NCBI RefSeq assembly: GCF_022427965.1
Contig: NZ_JAKTTI010000039.1
Coordinates: forward strand, 1-40,914
DNA length: 40,914 bases
Reading direction: 5' to 3'
Source: Fredinandcohnia quinoae
Lineage (GTDB): Bacteria; Bacillota; Bacilli; Bacillales; Bacillaceae_L
The notes under the pieces were generated by a model. It did not search any database and was not told where the DNA came from. It saw only the letters and a program-made list of their open reading frames with translations. Shown one piece after another: positions 8,202 through 16,916 of this stretch (within the stretch, counting starts at the first letter, position 1; each line of letters starts with the position of its first letter). The position numbers and the translations under genes are program-made.

Positions 8202-10133
8202 ATGATAAGAGAAAAGCTTCCTTTTAATGTAACTAAAAATGATAATTTTTTTAATAAACTAAATGACTGGATTGGGGACGTTTTTTACGATATTCTTCCT
8301 GAAAAAGGATTTGAACTAAGGGATGAACAGATATTTATGGCTTTTCAACTCGAAAGGGCATTTAAAGAAAAGTCAATTGTTTTTGCTGAGGCAGGAGTTG
8401 GAACAGGAAAGACGATTGTATATCTTATTTATGCAATATGCTATGCAAGATACATTGGGAAGCCAGCAATTATTTCCTGTGCAGATGAATCCTTAATCGA
8501 GCAGCTTGTTAAGCCAGAAGGAGATATTGCAAAAATTGCGGAGGCACTAGATTTAAATATTGATGTACGCTTAGCAAAAGCCCAGGATCAATATCTTTGC
8601 TTAAGAAAATTAGATGATGTTAACCGTTCTTCACAAACAGAAAATATTGCTGAAATTTATGAGAGTTTACCGAGTTTTGTAACCAATCATTCTACATTGC
8701 AAACATTTCATCATTATGGAGATCGTAAAACATATCCTAATTTAACGGATGAGGAATGGAAGTTAATTTCTTGGGATTCTTTTCAGGATTGCTTCTCATG
8801 TGATATGCGCCATCGGTGTGGACAAACACTATCAAGAGACTTTTATCGAAAGGCCGTAGATTTAATTATTTGCTCCCATGATTTCTACATGGAGCATGTG
8901 TGGACAATGGAAGCAAGAAAAAGAGAAGGACAGCTACCATTTTTACCGGAGAGTAGCTGTGTCGTATTTGATGAAGGCCATTTATTAGAATTTTCAGCGC
9001 AAAAGGCACTTACATATAGAACGAAGGAATCTACGCTTGAATCATTACTTACAAGATTATTGGAAAATGATATTCGTGAGGAATTTGCTCTATTAATAGA
9101 ATCAACTATTGAGCAAAATGAGCTATTCTTTTCTCAATTAAAAAAACATTGTCAAAAAGTAGAGGGATCAGATCGATTCGATATTAACTTCACGTCTGGA
9201 TTACTGAATGAAGCTAATCGTTTGTATAATATGCTTGACAAAATTGGAGAGGCTTTGGTTTTTGAAAGTGAAACATATACAATCGACCATTATGAATTGA
9301 ATATTGTTGATGAATATCTTGATCAGATGGAGTTTTCATTAAAGCTTTTAATAGAAAGAAATGATTCAATTGCATGGGTAGAAATTGTTGATGATAGTAG
9401 TACATTGGTTATCATGCCACATGCAGTTGAGGACATTCTCGGTACAAAAGTATTTTCGAAAAAAATCCCTTTTATTTTTTCTTCAGCAACATTATCAGAG
9501 AATAAATCATTTGATTACATTGCTAGTAGTTTAGGGATAACAAATTTTCAATCCTTCTCAGTGGAATCACCATTTGATTATGATGAACAAATGCACATTC
9601 AATTGCCTATATTTTCAGTAAATCAATCGTTCGATAAAAAGGTAAAATATGTTTTTGAGGAAATCAAGAAAACAGATGGAAGAGCTTTACTATTATTTAA
9701 TACGAAGGAAGAACTCATTAAATTTAAAAAAGAATGTGAATGCCAATCGGATTTTGAATTTCTATTTGAAGGAGATCAAGAAATTAGTCAATTAGTTTCC
9801 AGATTTCAAAATAATGAAAATAGTATATTATGTGCAGTTTCATTATGGGAAGGACTAGATATCCCCGGTCCATCACTATCTAATGTGATTATCTGGTCAC
9901 TGCCATTTCCACCGAATGATCCCGTATTTCAAGCGAAGCGTAAAGATGTAGAGAACTCCTTTTGGATGGTTGATGTACCATATATGCTATTACGACTTAG
10001 ACAAGGGATAGGTAGATTGATCCGTACAAATAATGATCGCGGACGAATCAGCATTTTATTAGAAGAAAATCTTGAAAACTCTTGTTTTGATAAAATAAAA
10101 AATATCTTACCGTCAAAGAAATTGTCCAACTAA
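8202..10133 (+). CDS. ypvA: YpvA, DinG/XPD-like Fe-S helicase
   Basis: Helicase of 643 aa with Walker A GVGTGKT (65-71), DEGH box (257-260) and a four-cysteine iron-sulphur site (Cys133, 197, 200, 206), the hallmark of the XPD/DinG superfamily of 5'-3' DNA helicases. There is no N-terminal exonuclease domain, unlike B. subtilis DinG proper. It probably unwinds R-loops, forks or damaged DNA, but its exact role is not established. ATG at 8202 is chosen because TTGGAGGAC lies 6 nt upstream. Gene order ypsC-ypvA agrees with B. subtilis. Confidence 0.9.
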   Translation: MIREKLPFNVTKNDNFFNKLNDWIGDVFYDILPEKGFELRDEQIFMAFQLERAFKEKSIVFAEAGVGTGKTIVYLIYAICYARYIGKPAIISCADESLIEQLVKPEGDIAKIAEALDLNIDVRLAKAQDQYLCLRKLDDVNRSSQTENIAEIYESLPSFVTNHSTLQTFHHYGDRKTYPNLTDEEWKLISWDSFQDCFSCDMRHRCGQTLSRDFYRKAVDLIICSHDFYMEHVWTMEARKREGQLPFLPESSCVVFDEGHLLEFSAQKALTYRTKESTLESLLTRLLENDIREEFALLIESTIEQNELFFSQLKKHCQKVEGSDRFDINFTSGLLNEANRLYNMLDKIGEALVFESETYTIDHYELNIVDEYLDQMEFSLKLLIERNDSIAWVEIVDDSSTLVIMPHAVEDILGTKVFSKKIPFIFSSATLSENKSFDYIASSLGITNFQSFSVESPFDYDEQMHIQLPIFSVNQSFDKKVKYVFEEIKKTDGRALLLFNTKEELIKFKKECECQSDFEFLFEGDQEISQLVSRFQNNENSILCAVSLWEGLDIPGPSLSNVIIWSLPFPPNDPVFQAKRKDVENSFWMVDVPYMLLRLRQGIGRLIRTNNDRGRISILLEENLENSCFDKIKNILPSKKLSN

Positions 10134-10152
10134 AAGGAATTTCCCTTTTTTT
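10132..10152 (+). terminator. Weak terminator after ypvA
   Basis: AAAAGG and CCTTTT form a short stem with a 6-nt loop, followed by a T-run. The stem is only 6 bp and AT-rich, so some read-through into ypwA is likely. Confidence 0.45.
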
Positions 10153-10193
10153 GTTGAAGTATTATAGGAATATATTTTTTTAGGAGGATAACC

Positions 10194-11714
10194 ATGACTA
10201 AGGACATTCAAAATGTTGAACAAGAGTTTTTACAATATCTGAAAAAAATGACTAGTTATAATGAAGCGATTGGGCTTATGCACTGGGATTTAAGAACAGG
10301 AGCACCTAAAAAAGGGATTGAACAAAGATCTGAAGTGATCGGTATGTTATCTTCTGAAGTCTTTCATATGTCAACCTCTGATGAAATGGCAGTTTATATT
10401 GAAGAGCTTACAAATGTTGAAGCTGAAAAAGTCATAAGTGAGATAACAAAGAAAGCTGTTGAGGAATGTAAGAAAGATTATGAACGTAATAAAAAAATTC
10501 CAGCAGCCGAGTTTAAGGAATTTGTAATTTTACAATCAAAGGCTGAATCTGTTTGGGAAGAAGCGAAGGAAAAGTCCGATTTCAAAATGTTCCAGCCATA
10601 CTTAGAAAAACTAGTTACCACTAGTAAAAAATTCCTAGAGTATTGGGGCTATGAAGGTAATAAATATAATACATTACTTGATATGTATGAACCAGGGATG
10701 ACAGTAGAAATACTAGACACTGTTTTTGGACAGCTTAGAGAAAAAATCGTTCCACTAGTTAAAGCAATTTCAGAGTCACAACACAAACCAGTTACATCAT
10801 TTTTATATGAAAAGTTTCCAAAAGAGAAGCAACGTGAGTTAAGTGTGGCCTTATTAAAGGAAATGGGCTATGACTTTGATGCAGGCCGTCTTGATGAAAC
10901 TGTACATCCGTTTGAAATTTCATTAAATCCAGGGGATGTACGTGTAACAACAAATTATAATGAATTAGATTTTAGACCTGCAATTTTTGGTACAATTCAT
11001 GAGGGTGGACATGCTTTATATGAACAAAATATTTCAGCTGATTTAGTTGGAACAAATCTTTGTATGGGTACATCAACAGGTATCCATGAATCACAGTCAC
11101 TATTTTATGAGAATATTGTTGGGCGCAGCCATTCTTTTTGGAGTCGTTATTATGACTTATTGAAGCAACATTCTGACGGCCAATTTGATCATGTTTCTGT
11201 AGAGGATTTCTACAAGGCAATCAATGAATCAAAACCATCACTTATAAGAATTGATGCAGATGAGTTAACGTATCCACTACATGTAATGGTAAGATATGAA
11301 ATTGAGAAGGGTCTTTTCAATGATGAAATAGAAGTTAAAGACTTACCAGAAATTTGGAATGCTAAATATGAAGAGTATTTAGGAATACAACCTGATAATG
11401 ATGCAATAGGTGTTCTTCAAGATGTTCATTGGGCTGGTGGAAGCTTCGGCTACTTTCCTTCATATGCTTTAGGTTATATGTATGCTGCCCAATTAAGGAA
11501 TGCAATGATAAAAGACTTACCTAACTTCAATTCATTATTGGAAGAGGGGAATCTAATTCCAATTAAAGAGTGGTTAACTGAAAAAGTCCATCAATATGGA
11601 ATGCTAAAAAAACCTTTAGATATTCTAAATGATGTAACTGGAGAGGGATTAAATGTTAATCACCTAATCAAGTATTTAGAAGAAAAGTATCATGCCATCT
11701 ATCAATTATCCTAA
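10194..11714 (+). CDS. ypwA: Metallocarboxypeptidase, family M32 (YpwA)
   Basis: Zinc carboxypeptidase of 506 aa, the usual length for M32 (Taq/YpwA) enzymes. The zinc site is visible as HEGGH at 269-273 (His269, Glu270, His273) with Glu299 in HESQS as third ligand. It removes single residues from peptide C-termini in the cytoplasm, with broad specificity. The start is clear: TAGGAGGATA lies 7 nt before ATG. It converges with the oxidase operon and shares a two-way terminator with it. Confidence 0.95.
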   Translation: MTKDIQNVEQEFLQYLKKMTSYNEAIGLMHWDLRTGAPKKGIEQRSEVIGMLSSEVFHMSTSDEMAVYIEELTNVEAEKVISEITKKAVEECKKDYERNKKIPAAEFKEFVILQSKAESVWEEAKEKSDFKMFQPYLEKLVTTSKKFLEYWGYEGNKYNTLLDMYEPGMTVEILDTVFGQLREKIVPLVKAISESQHKPVTSFLYEKFPKEKQRELSVALLKEMGYDFDAGRLDETVHPFEISLNPGDVRVTTNYNELDFRPAIFGTIHEGGHALYEQNISADLVGTNLCMGTSTGIHESQSLFYENIVGRSHSFWSRYYDLLKQHSDGQFDHVSVEDFYKAINESKPSLIRIDADELTYPLHVMVRYEIEKGLFNDEIEVKDLPEIWNAKYEEYLGIQPDNDAIGVLQDVHWAGGSFGYFPSYALGYMYAAQLRNAMIKDLPNFNSLLEEGNLIPIKEWLTEKVHQYGMLKKPLDILNDVTGEGLNVNHLIKYLEEKYHAIYQLS

Positions 11715-11721
11715 TGACACA

Positions 11722-11754
11722 AAAAAGCTGCTCCAAAAGACGGAGCAGCTTTTT
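11722..11754. terminator. Bidirectional terminator between ypwA and the oxidase operon
   Basis: AAAAAGCTGCTCC and GGAGCAGCTTTTT form a perfect 13-bp stem around AAAAGAC. It has T-runs on both strands and serves both convergent genes. Confidence 0.92.
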
Positions 11755-11756
11755 CA

Positions 11757-13409
11757 TTATAGCAAATTTTTAAATCCTTTTGAACCAGGAGGGGCATTTT
11801 GAATCATATCTATAAATGGTATCGTATACGCGATTAAAATCAATACTGCCAACACCCCAACCCAAAGCTTCCAGTTTTCTAAAAGCTTAGGAGTCTTTTC
11901 TGCCTCATCTGCAACTTCTCCGACAGGGAATTCTGTTTCACCTTTTGGTGCAAAGAATGCAAGATTGATAACAATAATCAAGATTAGGATTATCCCGATA
12001 AATAGGATTGATCCACCAATTGCTTGTGCGATTTGGTAAGGGATCCATTCATGAGCTTGGGCTGCATCACCATAGGTTGAAAATGATGAACGTCTAGGTG
12101 CTCCTAATAGACCAGCTGCATGCATTGATGTAGACATAAATGCCATACCGATTGTCCATACAATTGTTTGGACGATAGCTAATTTGTTCATTGCTTTTGT
12201 CATTACACGCCCTGTTAAGTGTGGAATTAACCAATATGATATCCCAAAGAACGTTAAGATTACGGTTGTAGCTACTGTTAAATGAAAATGGCCAGTAACC
12301 CAAATCGTATTATGAATAACTTGGTTCATTTGATGACTTGCGTTAATAATACCACCTGCACCTGCAGGGATGAATACTAACATGCCGACAAATGGTGCAA
12401 AGAAACGAGCATCTCCCCAAGGTAATTTTTTAAACCAACCGAAGAGACCTGTTGCGCCTTTCGAACGACCGTACATTTCAAATGAAGCAAACATTGAGAA
12501 AGCTGTCATTAGAGATGGAATTACAACTAGGAAGGTTAATACAACCTGTAAATATTTCCATGCTGGATCGATACCAGGTTCTGTTAATTGGTGATGGAAT
12601 CCAACCGGAATTGAGAATAATAAGAATAATATAAACGAAAGTCTTGCTAATGCATCTGAGAAAATTTTTCCACCAATAATCTTTGGAATCACTACATACC
12701 AAGCCATATAAGCTGGTAATAGCCAGAAATAAACGAGTGGATGTCCAAAATACCAGAATAGTGTCCGACTTACTAATACGTCAATCGTTTCAACCCAACC
12801 AAATGACCATGGAATAAATTGAATGAGTACAGTTGCTGCTACTCCAAGTGTGGAAACTAACCATAAAATCATCGTCATAATTGCCATATAACTTAGAAGT
12901 GGAGTAACAGCACCTTTGTTTGCTTTTTTCCATTTACCAAAATGAGTAAACATAGCAAAGCCACTAATCCAACTACCAACAATCACAAGTGCCAATCCAA
13001 TATAAAATGCTGGATGTGCTTGTAGCGGGGCATAGAAAGTATATAATACAGATGCCTCTCCTAATAGAATTGTTGTCGCAGTTGTAGCTGTACCAATTGT
13101 CATTACCCAAAAACCAATCCAGCCAGATAAACGAACTTTATCGCTTAATGTGCCAGCTGTTTTACTAAGTGATGCGAATAAAAATCCAATAATGAAAAAG
13201 GTAGTAAGTACAAGTCCTAATAATACACCATGTGTTGTTAATAATTGATAATAGCCAATCCCTGCTGGTAGTTCATATTTTCCGGAACGTACTAAAGTTT
13301 GTAGTAATCCTGCTGTCCCACCTAGTGCAAGTGCGATAAAAGCAACATAAATGTGTACCATTGCAAGCTTTGCATCTTTTGGTGCTACTTTACTATTTGA
13401 TTTAATCAT
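11757..13409 (-). CDS. cbaA: ba3-type cytochrome c oxidase subunit I
   Basis: Membrane protein of 550 aa with 12 or more helices, of the B family (ba3 type) of haem-copper oxidases. Metal ligands are visible: His60 and His376 for the low-spin haem, His374 for haem a3, and His223, His272 and His273 for CuB, with Tyr227 in GHPLVY as the partner of the cross-linked His-Tyr pair. It reduces oxygen to water and pumps protons with high oxygen affinity. Its ATG shares one base with the stop of subunit II (TAATG), so the two are translationally coupled. B. subtilis 168 has no such operon here as I recall. Confidence 0.95.
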   Translation of the reverse strand: MIKSNSKVAPKDAKLAMVHIYVAFIALALGGTAGLLQTLVRSGKYELPAGIGYYQLLTTHGVLLGLVLTTFFIIGFLFASLSKTAGTLSDKVRLSGWIGFWVMTIGTATTATTILLGEASVLYTFYAPLQAHPAFYIGLALVIVGSWISGFAMFTHFGKWKKANKGAVTPLLSYMAIMTMILWLVSTLGVAATVLIQFIPWSFGWVETIDVLVSRTLFWYFGHPLVYFWLLPAYMAWYVVIPKIIGGKIFSDALARLSFILFLLFSIPVGFHHQLTEPGIDPAWKYLQVVLTFLVVIPSLMTAFSMFASFEMYGRSKGATGLFGWFKKLPWGDARFFAPFVGMLVFIPAGAGGIINASHQMNQVIHNTIWVTGHFHLTVATTVILTFFGISYWLIPHLTGRVMTKAMNKLAIVQTIVWTIGMAFMSTSMHAAGLLGAPRRSSFSTYGDAAQAHEWIPYQIAQAIGGSILFIGIILILIIVINLAFFAPKGETEFPVGEVADEAEKTPKLLENWKLWVGVLAVLILIAYTIPFIDMIQNAPPGSKGFKNLL

Positions 13410-13879
13410 TACTCGGTCACCTCAATTTTTGCGCTCATTAAGTGGTGTCCAGCTCCACAATATTCATTACATACAATTAAAAACTCACCTGTTTTATTAA
13501 ATTTCTGAGTATAAGTGCTTATATAACCTGGTTCAAGCATCATGTTAACGTTTGTGCCAGCTACAGAAAAACCATGTACAACATCTTTTGTTGTTACATT
13601 AATTTTTACCTCTGCACCTTTCGGTATTTTTATTTCACTCGGTGTAAAAGCAAATGCTTGTGTAACTATATTTAATTCATATTTATTGCCTTCGATATGT
13701 TTTAAACCTGGGTTGTCAAATGGTGCAGTTTGATCCACTTTTTCAGGGTCAATTGTTTGAATATTACTTGCGGGTTGGTGTCCCATCGCAAATGCGCCAA
13801 CTCCAACTACTGCTAAAAATACGATTAACGTACCAATACCAAAAGTTAGCCATATTTTTTCAAACTTATGGAAATGCAT
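13409..13879 (-). CDS. cbaB: ba3-type cytochrome c oxidase subunit II (CuA)
   Basis: Protein of 156 aa with one N-terminal membrane anchor (residues about 9-32) and a cupredoxin domain outside the membrane. The CuA ligands are present: His102, Cys137, Cys141, His145 and Met148 (CNEYCGAGHHLM). It takes electrons from cytochrome c and passes them to subunit I. The start is ATG at 13879 (MHFHKFEK), with AAAGGAG 8 nt upstream; an in-frame ATG six codons earlier overlaps that ribosome binding site. It is the middle gene of a three-gene operon (IIa, II, I). Confidence 0.95.
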   Translation of the reverse strand: MHFHKFEKIWLTFGIGTLIVFLAVVGVGAFAMGHQPASNIQTIDPEKVDQTAPFDNPGLKHIEGNKYELNIVTQAFAFTPSEIKIPKGAEVKINVTTKDVVHGFSVAGTNVNMMLEPGYISTYTQKFNKTGEFLIVCNEYCGAGHHLMSAKIEVTE

Positions 13880-13933
13880 GGCTTTTTCTCCTTTCAACTC
13901 TCACATAATTTCATCAAAAACACTTTTTTAAAT

Positions 13934-14089
13934 TTACAATCTGTCTAAAAATAGAAAATACACACCTAACCATGAAACAATTAGGAATGCTCCTAGAATA
14001 AAAACAGAAGCTAGTGTCCCTTTTAAGGAAGAATGATCATCTTCAACCTTTGACTTTGTTTTCGTTTTTGTAAGCTCTGTTTTAGGCAT
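13934..14089 (-). CDS. Cytochrome c oxidase subunit IIa (single-helix)
   Basis: A 51-aa protein with a charged N-terminus (many Lys and Thr), one hydrophobic helix (about residues 26-47, LASVFILGAFLIVSWLGVYF) and a short end. Single-helix IIa subunits accompany ba3 oxidases and complete the fold of a shortened subunit II; the Thermus enzyme is the model. It lies first in the operon, 54 bp before subunit II. The ribosome binding site is AAGGGG, spaced about 9 nt. Position and topology make the call firm despite the small size. Confidence 0.85.
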   Translation of the reverse strand: MPKTELTKTKTKSKVEDDHSSLKGTLASVFILGAFLIVSWLGVYFLFLDRL

Positions 14090-14213
14090 TCTTTACAACC
14101 CCTTTCACATAGTAAGAATAAACAATATTTACAATTTCATAATACAAAACAAAAACGCAAAATCCAGCGTGTTTATTGGATTTCACAAATTGTTCATTCC
14201 TCACCTAAACACT

Positions 14214-14256
14214 ATGTTAATGGTGTAAAATCATTATTTCAGTGATATTTATCACA
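14214..14256 (-). promoter_or_regulatory. Fnr-type promoter of the ba3 oxidase operon
   Basis: On the minus strand TGTGATAAATATCACT (14256-14241) differs at one base from the Fnr consensus TGTGA-N6-TCACA. A -10-like TAACAT (14219-14214, 4 of 6 to TATAAT) predicts a start near 14207. That places the palindrome centre at about -41.5, the usual spacing for a class II Fnr-activated promoter. The leader would be about 118 nt. Confidence 0.55.
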
Positions 14257-14282
14257 TTTAAAGTTGTGGTAATGTGAATAAT

Positions 14283-14310
14283 TTGTGACATAGTTTTATT
14301 GTCAGATAAT
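14283..14310 (+). promoter_or_regulatory. Probable promoter of the zinc-ribbon gene
   Basis: TTGTGA (14283-14288), a 16-bp spacer and GATAAT (14305-14310). The Fnr-type palindrome is centred about 68 bp upstream of the predicted start, so both divergent genes could respond to it. Confidence 0.4.
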
Positions 14311-14355
14311 GAACGGCAAACATATCTTAAAGAAAAAGCGAAATAGGTGGTAAGA

Positions 14356-14487
14356 ATGATTCGGTTTTATTGTTCAAATTGTCGGATACTATTGCTAGAA
14401 AGTGATGAAAAATGCATAAAATGTGGAAGTAAAAAAATTGCTCATATCGATATACACGTTCAAAAAAATAATAATCGCACAAAATAA
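14356..14487 (+). CDS. Small zinc-ribbon protein (43 aa)
   Basis: The 43-aa protein has two CxxC knuckles, CSNC (residues 6-9) and CIKC (20-23), spaced as in a small zinc ribbon; the rest is basic and polar. The start ATG is preceded by TAGGTGG at 4-5 nt. It is divergent from the ba3 oxidase operon and precedes the tandem P-loop ATPase gene by 67 bp. I do not recognise a named family. Possible roles are nucleic-acid or metal binding, and neither is shown. The paired cysteines make it a credible gene despite its length. Confidence 0.65.
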   Translation: MIRFYCSNCRILLLESDEKCIKCGSKKIAHIDIHVQKNNNRTK

Positions 14488-14554
14488 ATCACAATGACAT
14501 AGGTTTTGCCATACTCTAAAATAGGCTGATGTCTACAAGGAGGTAATTTAGTCA

Positions 14555-15643
14555 ATGGCAAAAATAAAAAATTACTATGCAGGCTCTAATTCGAGTATCG
14601 GTTTTTATTCTTTATATGATGAGGCCTTAAAAGACCTTGAAACTCTCTATATTTTAAAAGGTGGTCCTGGTACAGGGAAATCAACCTTTATGAGAAAGAT
14701 TGGGCTCATCTTCATGGAAAAAGGATATGATTTAGAATATTTACATTGTTCTTCGGATAATCAATCTATTGATGGTCTTATTGCACCGGAACTTAAACTA
14801 GGATTTGTAGACGGAACGGCACCACATATAATCGAACCTAGGTACCCTGGAGTAGTTGAAAAGGTTATCGACCTTGGTCAATATCGAAATGATCTATACT
14901 TAAGTAAACATCGAGATAGCATTATCGAATTAACAGATGACATCTCAAAAAGTTTTTCTTCAGCATATAAATTTTTTGCAGAAGCAAAGAAAATTCATTT
15001 AAAGCGCGAGGAAATCTATGTTTCATCAATGGATTTTAAAAAAGCTGATGAGGTATTATCATCTCTAATTGATGAAATATTTAGTAAATCCTTCGATAGG
15101 GAGAATAGACCAAAGAAACGGAAACGATTTTTCGGTGCTGCTACACCAAAGGGTGCTGTTAATTTTATTGATAATATTACAGAGGATATTAACAAAAGAT
15201 ATATTATAAAAGGAAGACCAGGTAGCGGAAAATCAACTCTTATGAAAAAAATTGGAAAGCATGCTGAAAATCTAGGATTATCTGTTGAATATTTTCTTTG
15301 TGCATTTGATCCAAAAAGTATTGATATGGTAATCATTCCTTCAATTAGCGTAGCAATCCTCGATGGTACATCACCACATGCAATTGATCCATTCCGAGAG
15401 CTTGATGAAGTCGTCGATATGTTCTCCTTATGTATGGATCCAAAAATTGAAACAACTTTCAAAACAGAGATCAATGAATTAAATCTTGCGTATAAAAACA
15501 AAATGACACTTGCGACAAATTATTTAAGTGAGGCAAAAAGATTACACGACAAACTAGAAGAGTTCTACAAAGAAGCGATGGACTTTGCAAAAATTGATGC
15601 GAAGAGGGAGGAAATTGTTAGTTACATTATTCAAAAGCCATAA
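14555..15643 (+). CDS. Tandem P-loop ATPase (PRK06851-like), function unknown
   Basis: Protein of 362 aa made of two similar halves. Each has a P-loop (GGPGTGKST 36-44; GRPGSGKST 220-228), then a conserved DGT-x-PH motif (86-91 and 270-275) and a helical tail with EAKxxH. The pattern looks like an internal duplication. It matches a conserved Bacillales/Clostridia ATPase family known to me only as PRK06851, with no established role. A very strong ribosome binding site (AAGGAGGTAA) precedes ATG, suggesting good expression. The gene stands alone between the zinc-ribbon gene and bpsA. Confidence 0.75.
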   Translation: MAKIKNYYAGSNSSIGFYSLYDEALKDLETLYILKGGPGTGKSTFMRKIGLIFMEKGYDLEYLHCSSDNQSIDGLIAPELKLGFVDGTAPHIIEPRYPGVVEKVIDLGQYRNDLYLSKHRDSIIELTDDISKSFSSAYKFFAEAKKIHLKREEIYVSSMDFKKADEVLSSLIDEIFSKSFDRENRPKKRKRFFGAATPKGAVNFIDNITEDINKRYIIKGRPGSGKSTLMKKIGKHAENLGLSVEYFLCAFDPKSIDMVIIPSISVAILDGTSPHAIDPFRELDEVVDMFSLCMDPKIETTFKTEINELNLAYKNKMTLATNYLSEAKRLHDKLEEFYKEAMDFAKIDAKREEIVSYIIQKP

Positions 15644-15686
15644 TTTTACTAGTGATTCTTAATTACTTTTACGGTATACTAAACAT

Positions 15687-15757
15687 GCACAACAACCAAA
15701 AGCAACAACTCCTTTAAAACGTGAGCTTTCCCTGTACACAATGGGAAAGCTTTTTTT
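15687..15757 (+). ncRNA. Candidate small RNA upstream of bpsA
   Basis: TATACT at 15675-15680 with a weak -35 (GTGATT, 15652-15657, 17-bp spacer) would start an RNA near 15687. The RNA would have an A/C-rich single-stranded 5' part containing CTCCTTT (15709-15715, complementary to ribosome binding sites) and end at a strong terminator. Alternatively the segment is just the 3' end of the ATPase transcript. Confidence 0.3.
15724..15757 (+). terminator. Terminator before bpsA
   Basis: AGCTTTCCC and GGGAAAGCT form a 9-bp stem with a 10-nt loop and seven T. It separates the ATPase gene from bpsA. Confidence 0.88.
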
Positions 15758-15824
15758 GTATACATATCTTTAAATTGGTAAAAGTAACCTTAATAATGTT
15801 ATATCACCAAAGGGGGGTATCAGC

Positions 15825-16916
15825 ATGCCAAAGGTTCTATCAATTGGTATATGTAATCCACCAACTATCATTGATAAGGACAGCTCTACTAAATTTGTTA
15901 GGGATTTATTTAAAGAACAAATACCTGATATTCATCGAATGCTGAAAATATTTGAAAATGGTGGGATAAGAAAAAGACATATTAGTGAAAATTTATCCTG
16001 GTATGGAGAGGAACATAGTTTTGAAGAAAAAAATAATACATATATTGAGAAATCAATTAAATTTGGTGTGAAGGCAATAAATAATTGTTTAAATAGTAAT
16101 TTTCTCAAGGTTCCAGTTCCAATTGATGAGATATCAGCATTTATTTTCATTTCAAGTACTGGAATTGCAACCCCTAGTATTGAAGCGAGGATAATGAATC
16201 AGTTGGACTTTTCTCCACATACGAAACGAATCCCTATTTGGGGATTAGGTTGTGCTGGTGGTGCAGCGGGATTAGCAAGGGCATTTGAATATTGTAAAGC
16301 ATATCCGACAGCAAAAGTAATCGTTCTAGCAATTGAACTCTGTAGTCTGACCTTCCAAAAAAGTGATTTATCAAAAAGTAATCTAATTGGTACTTCATTA
16401 TTTGCTGATGGTGTGGCTTGTGCTTGTGTAATCGGAGACGATGTTGATTGGAAGGAGTTTTCTAATAATTCGGTGTTACCGTCAATTATTGATTCTCAAT
16501 CGACGCTAATGAAGAATTCAGAGGATGTAATGGGTTGGTCAGTAAAAAATAATGGTTTACATGTGATTTTTTCTAAGGACATACCAACAATTGTACGAAC
16601 ATGGTTAAGAGGAAATGTTGAGCTATTATTAGAAAAGCATAGCATGTCATTAAATAATATTCAGCATTTTGTTGCCCATCCAGGTGGAAAAAAAGTACTA
16701 GATGCCTATGAGACTTCACTTAGCTTTCCGCCAACTATGACGAAGGTTTCAAGACAAGTTTTAAGTGAATATGGCAATATGTCTTCGGCCACAATTATTT
16801 ATGTTTTAAAAGAATTTATGGAAGCAGACATTGGGGAAAATGGAGAAATTGGCCTACTTGCTGCTCTTGGACCAGGTTTTAGCTCGGAAATACTATTGAT
16901 TCAATGGGGGAACTAA
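15825..16916 (+). CDS. bpsA: Type III polyketide synthase, alkylpyrone synthase BpsA
   Basis: Chalcone-synthase-like enzyme of 363 aa with the complete catalytic triad Cys143 (GLGCAGG), His285 (VAHPGGKK) and Asn318 (YGNMSS). In B. subtilis BpsA (BcsA) condenses long-chain fatty acyl-CoA with malonyl-CoA to give triketide alkylpyrones, which are probably membrane lipids. The next gene encodes the matching methyltransferase BpsB and its start overlaps the bpsA stop (TAATG). The ribosome binding site is AAAGGGGGTAT. dynA lies downstream, the same order as in B. subtilis. Confidence 0.93.
   Translation: MPKVLSIGICNPPTIIDKDSSTKFVRDLFKEQIPDIHRMLKIFENGGIRKRHISENLSWYGEEHSFEEKNNTYIEKSIKFGVKAINNCLNSNFLKVPVPIDEISAFIFISSTGIATPSIEARIMNQLDFSPHTKRIPIWGLGCAGGAAGLARAFEYCKAYPTAKVIVLAIELCSLTFQKSDLSKSNLIGTSLFADGVACACVIGDDVDWKEFSNNSVLPSIIDSQSTLMKNSEDVMGWSVKNNGLHVIFSKDIPTIVRTWLRGNVELLLEKHSMSLNNIQHFVAHPGGKKVLDAYETSLSFPPTMTKVSRQVLSEYGNMSSATIIYVLKEFMEADIGENGEIGLLAALGPGFSSEILLIQWGN

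Noticed and set aside
15016-15501. Open frame of 161 aa on the minus strand
   Set aside because: It lies entirely inside the tandem P-loop ATPase gene, has no ribosome binding site and has a composition typical of a shadow frame.
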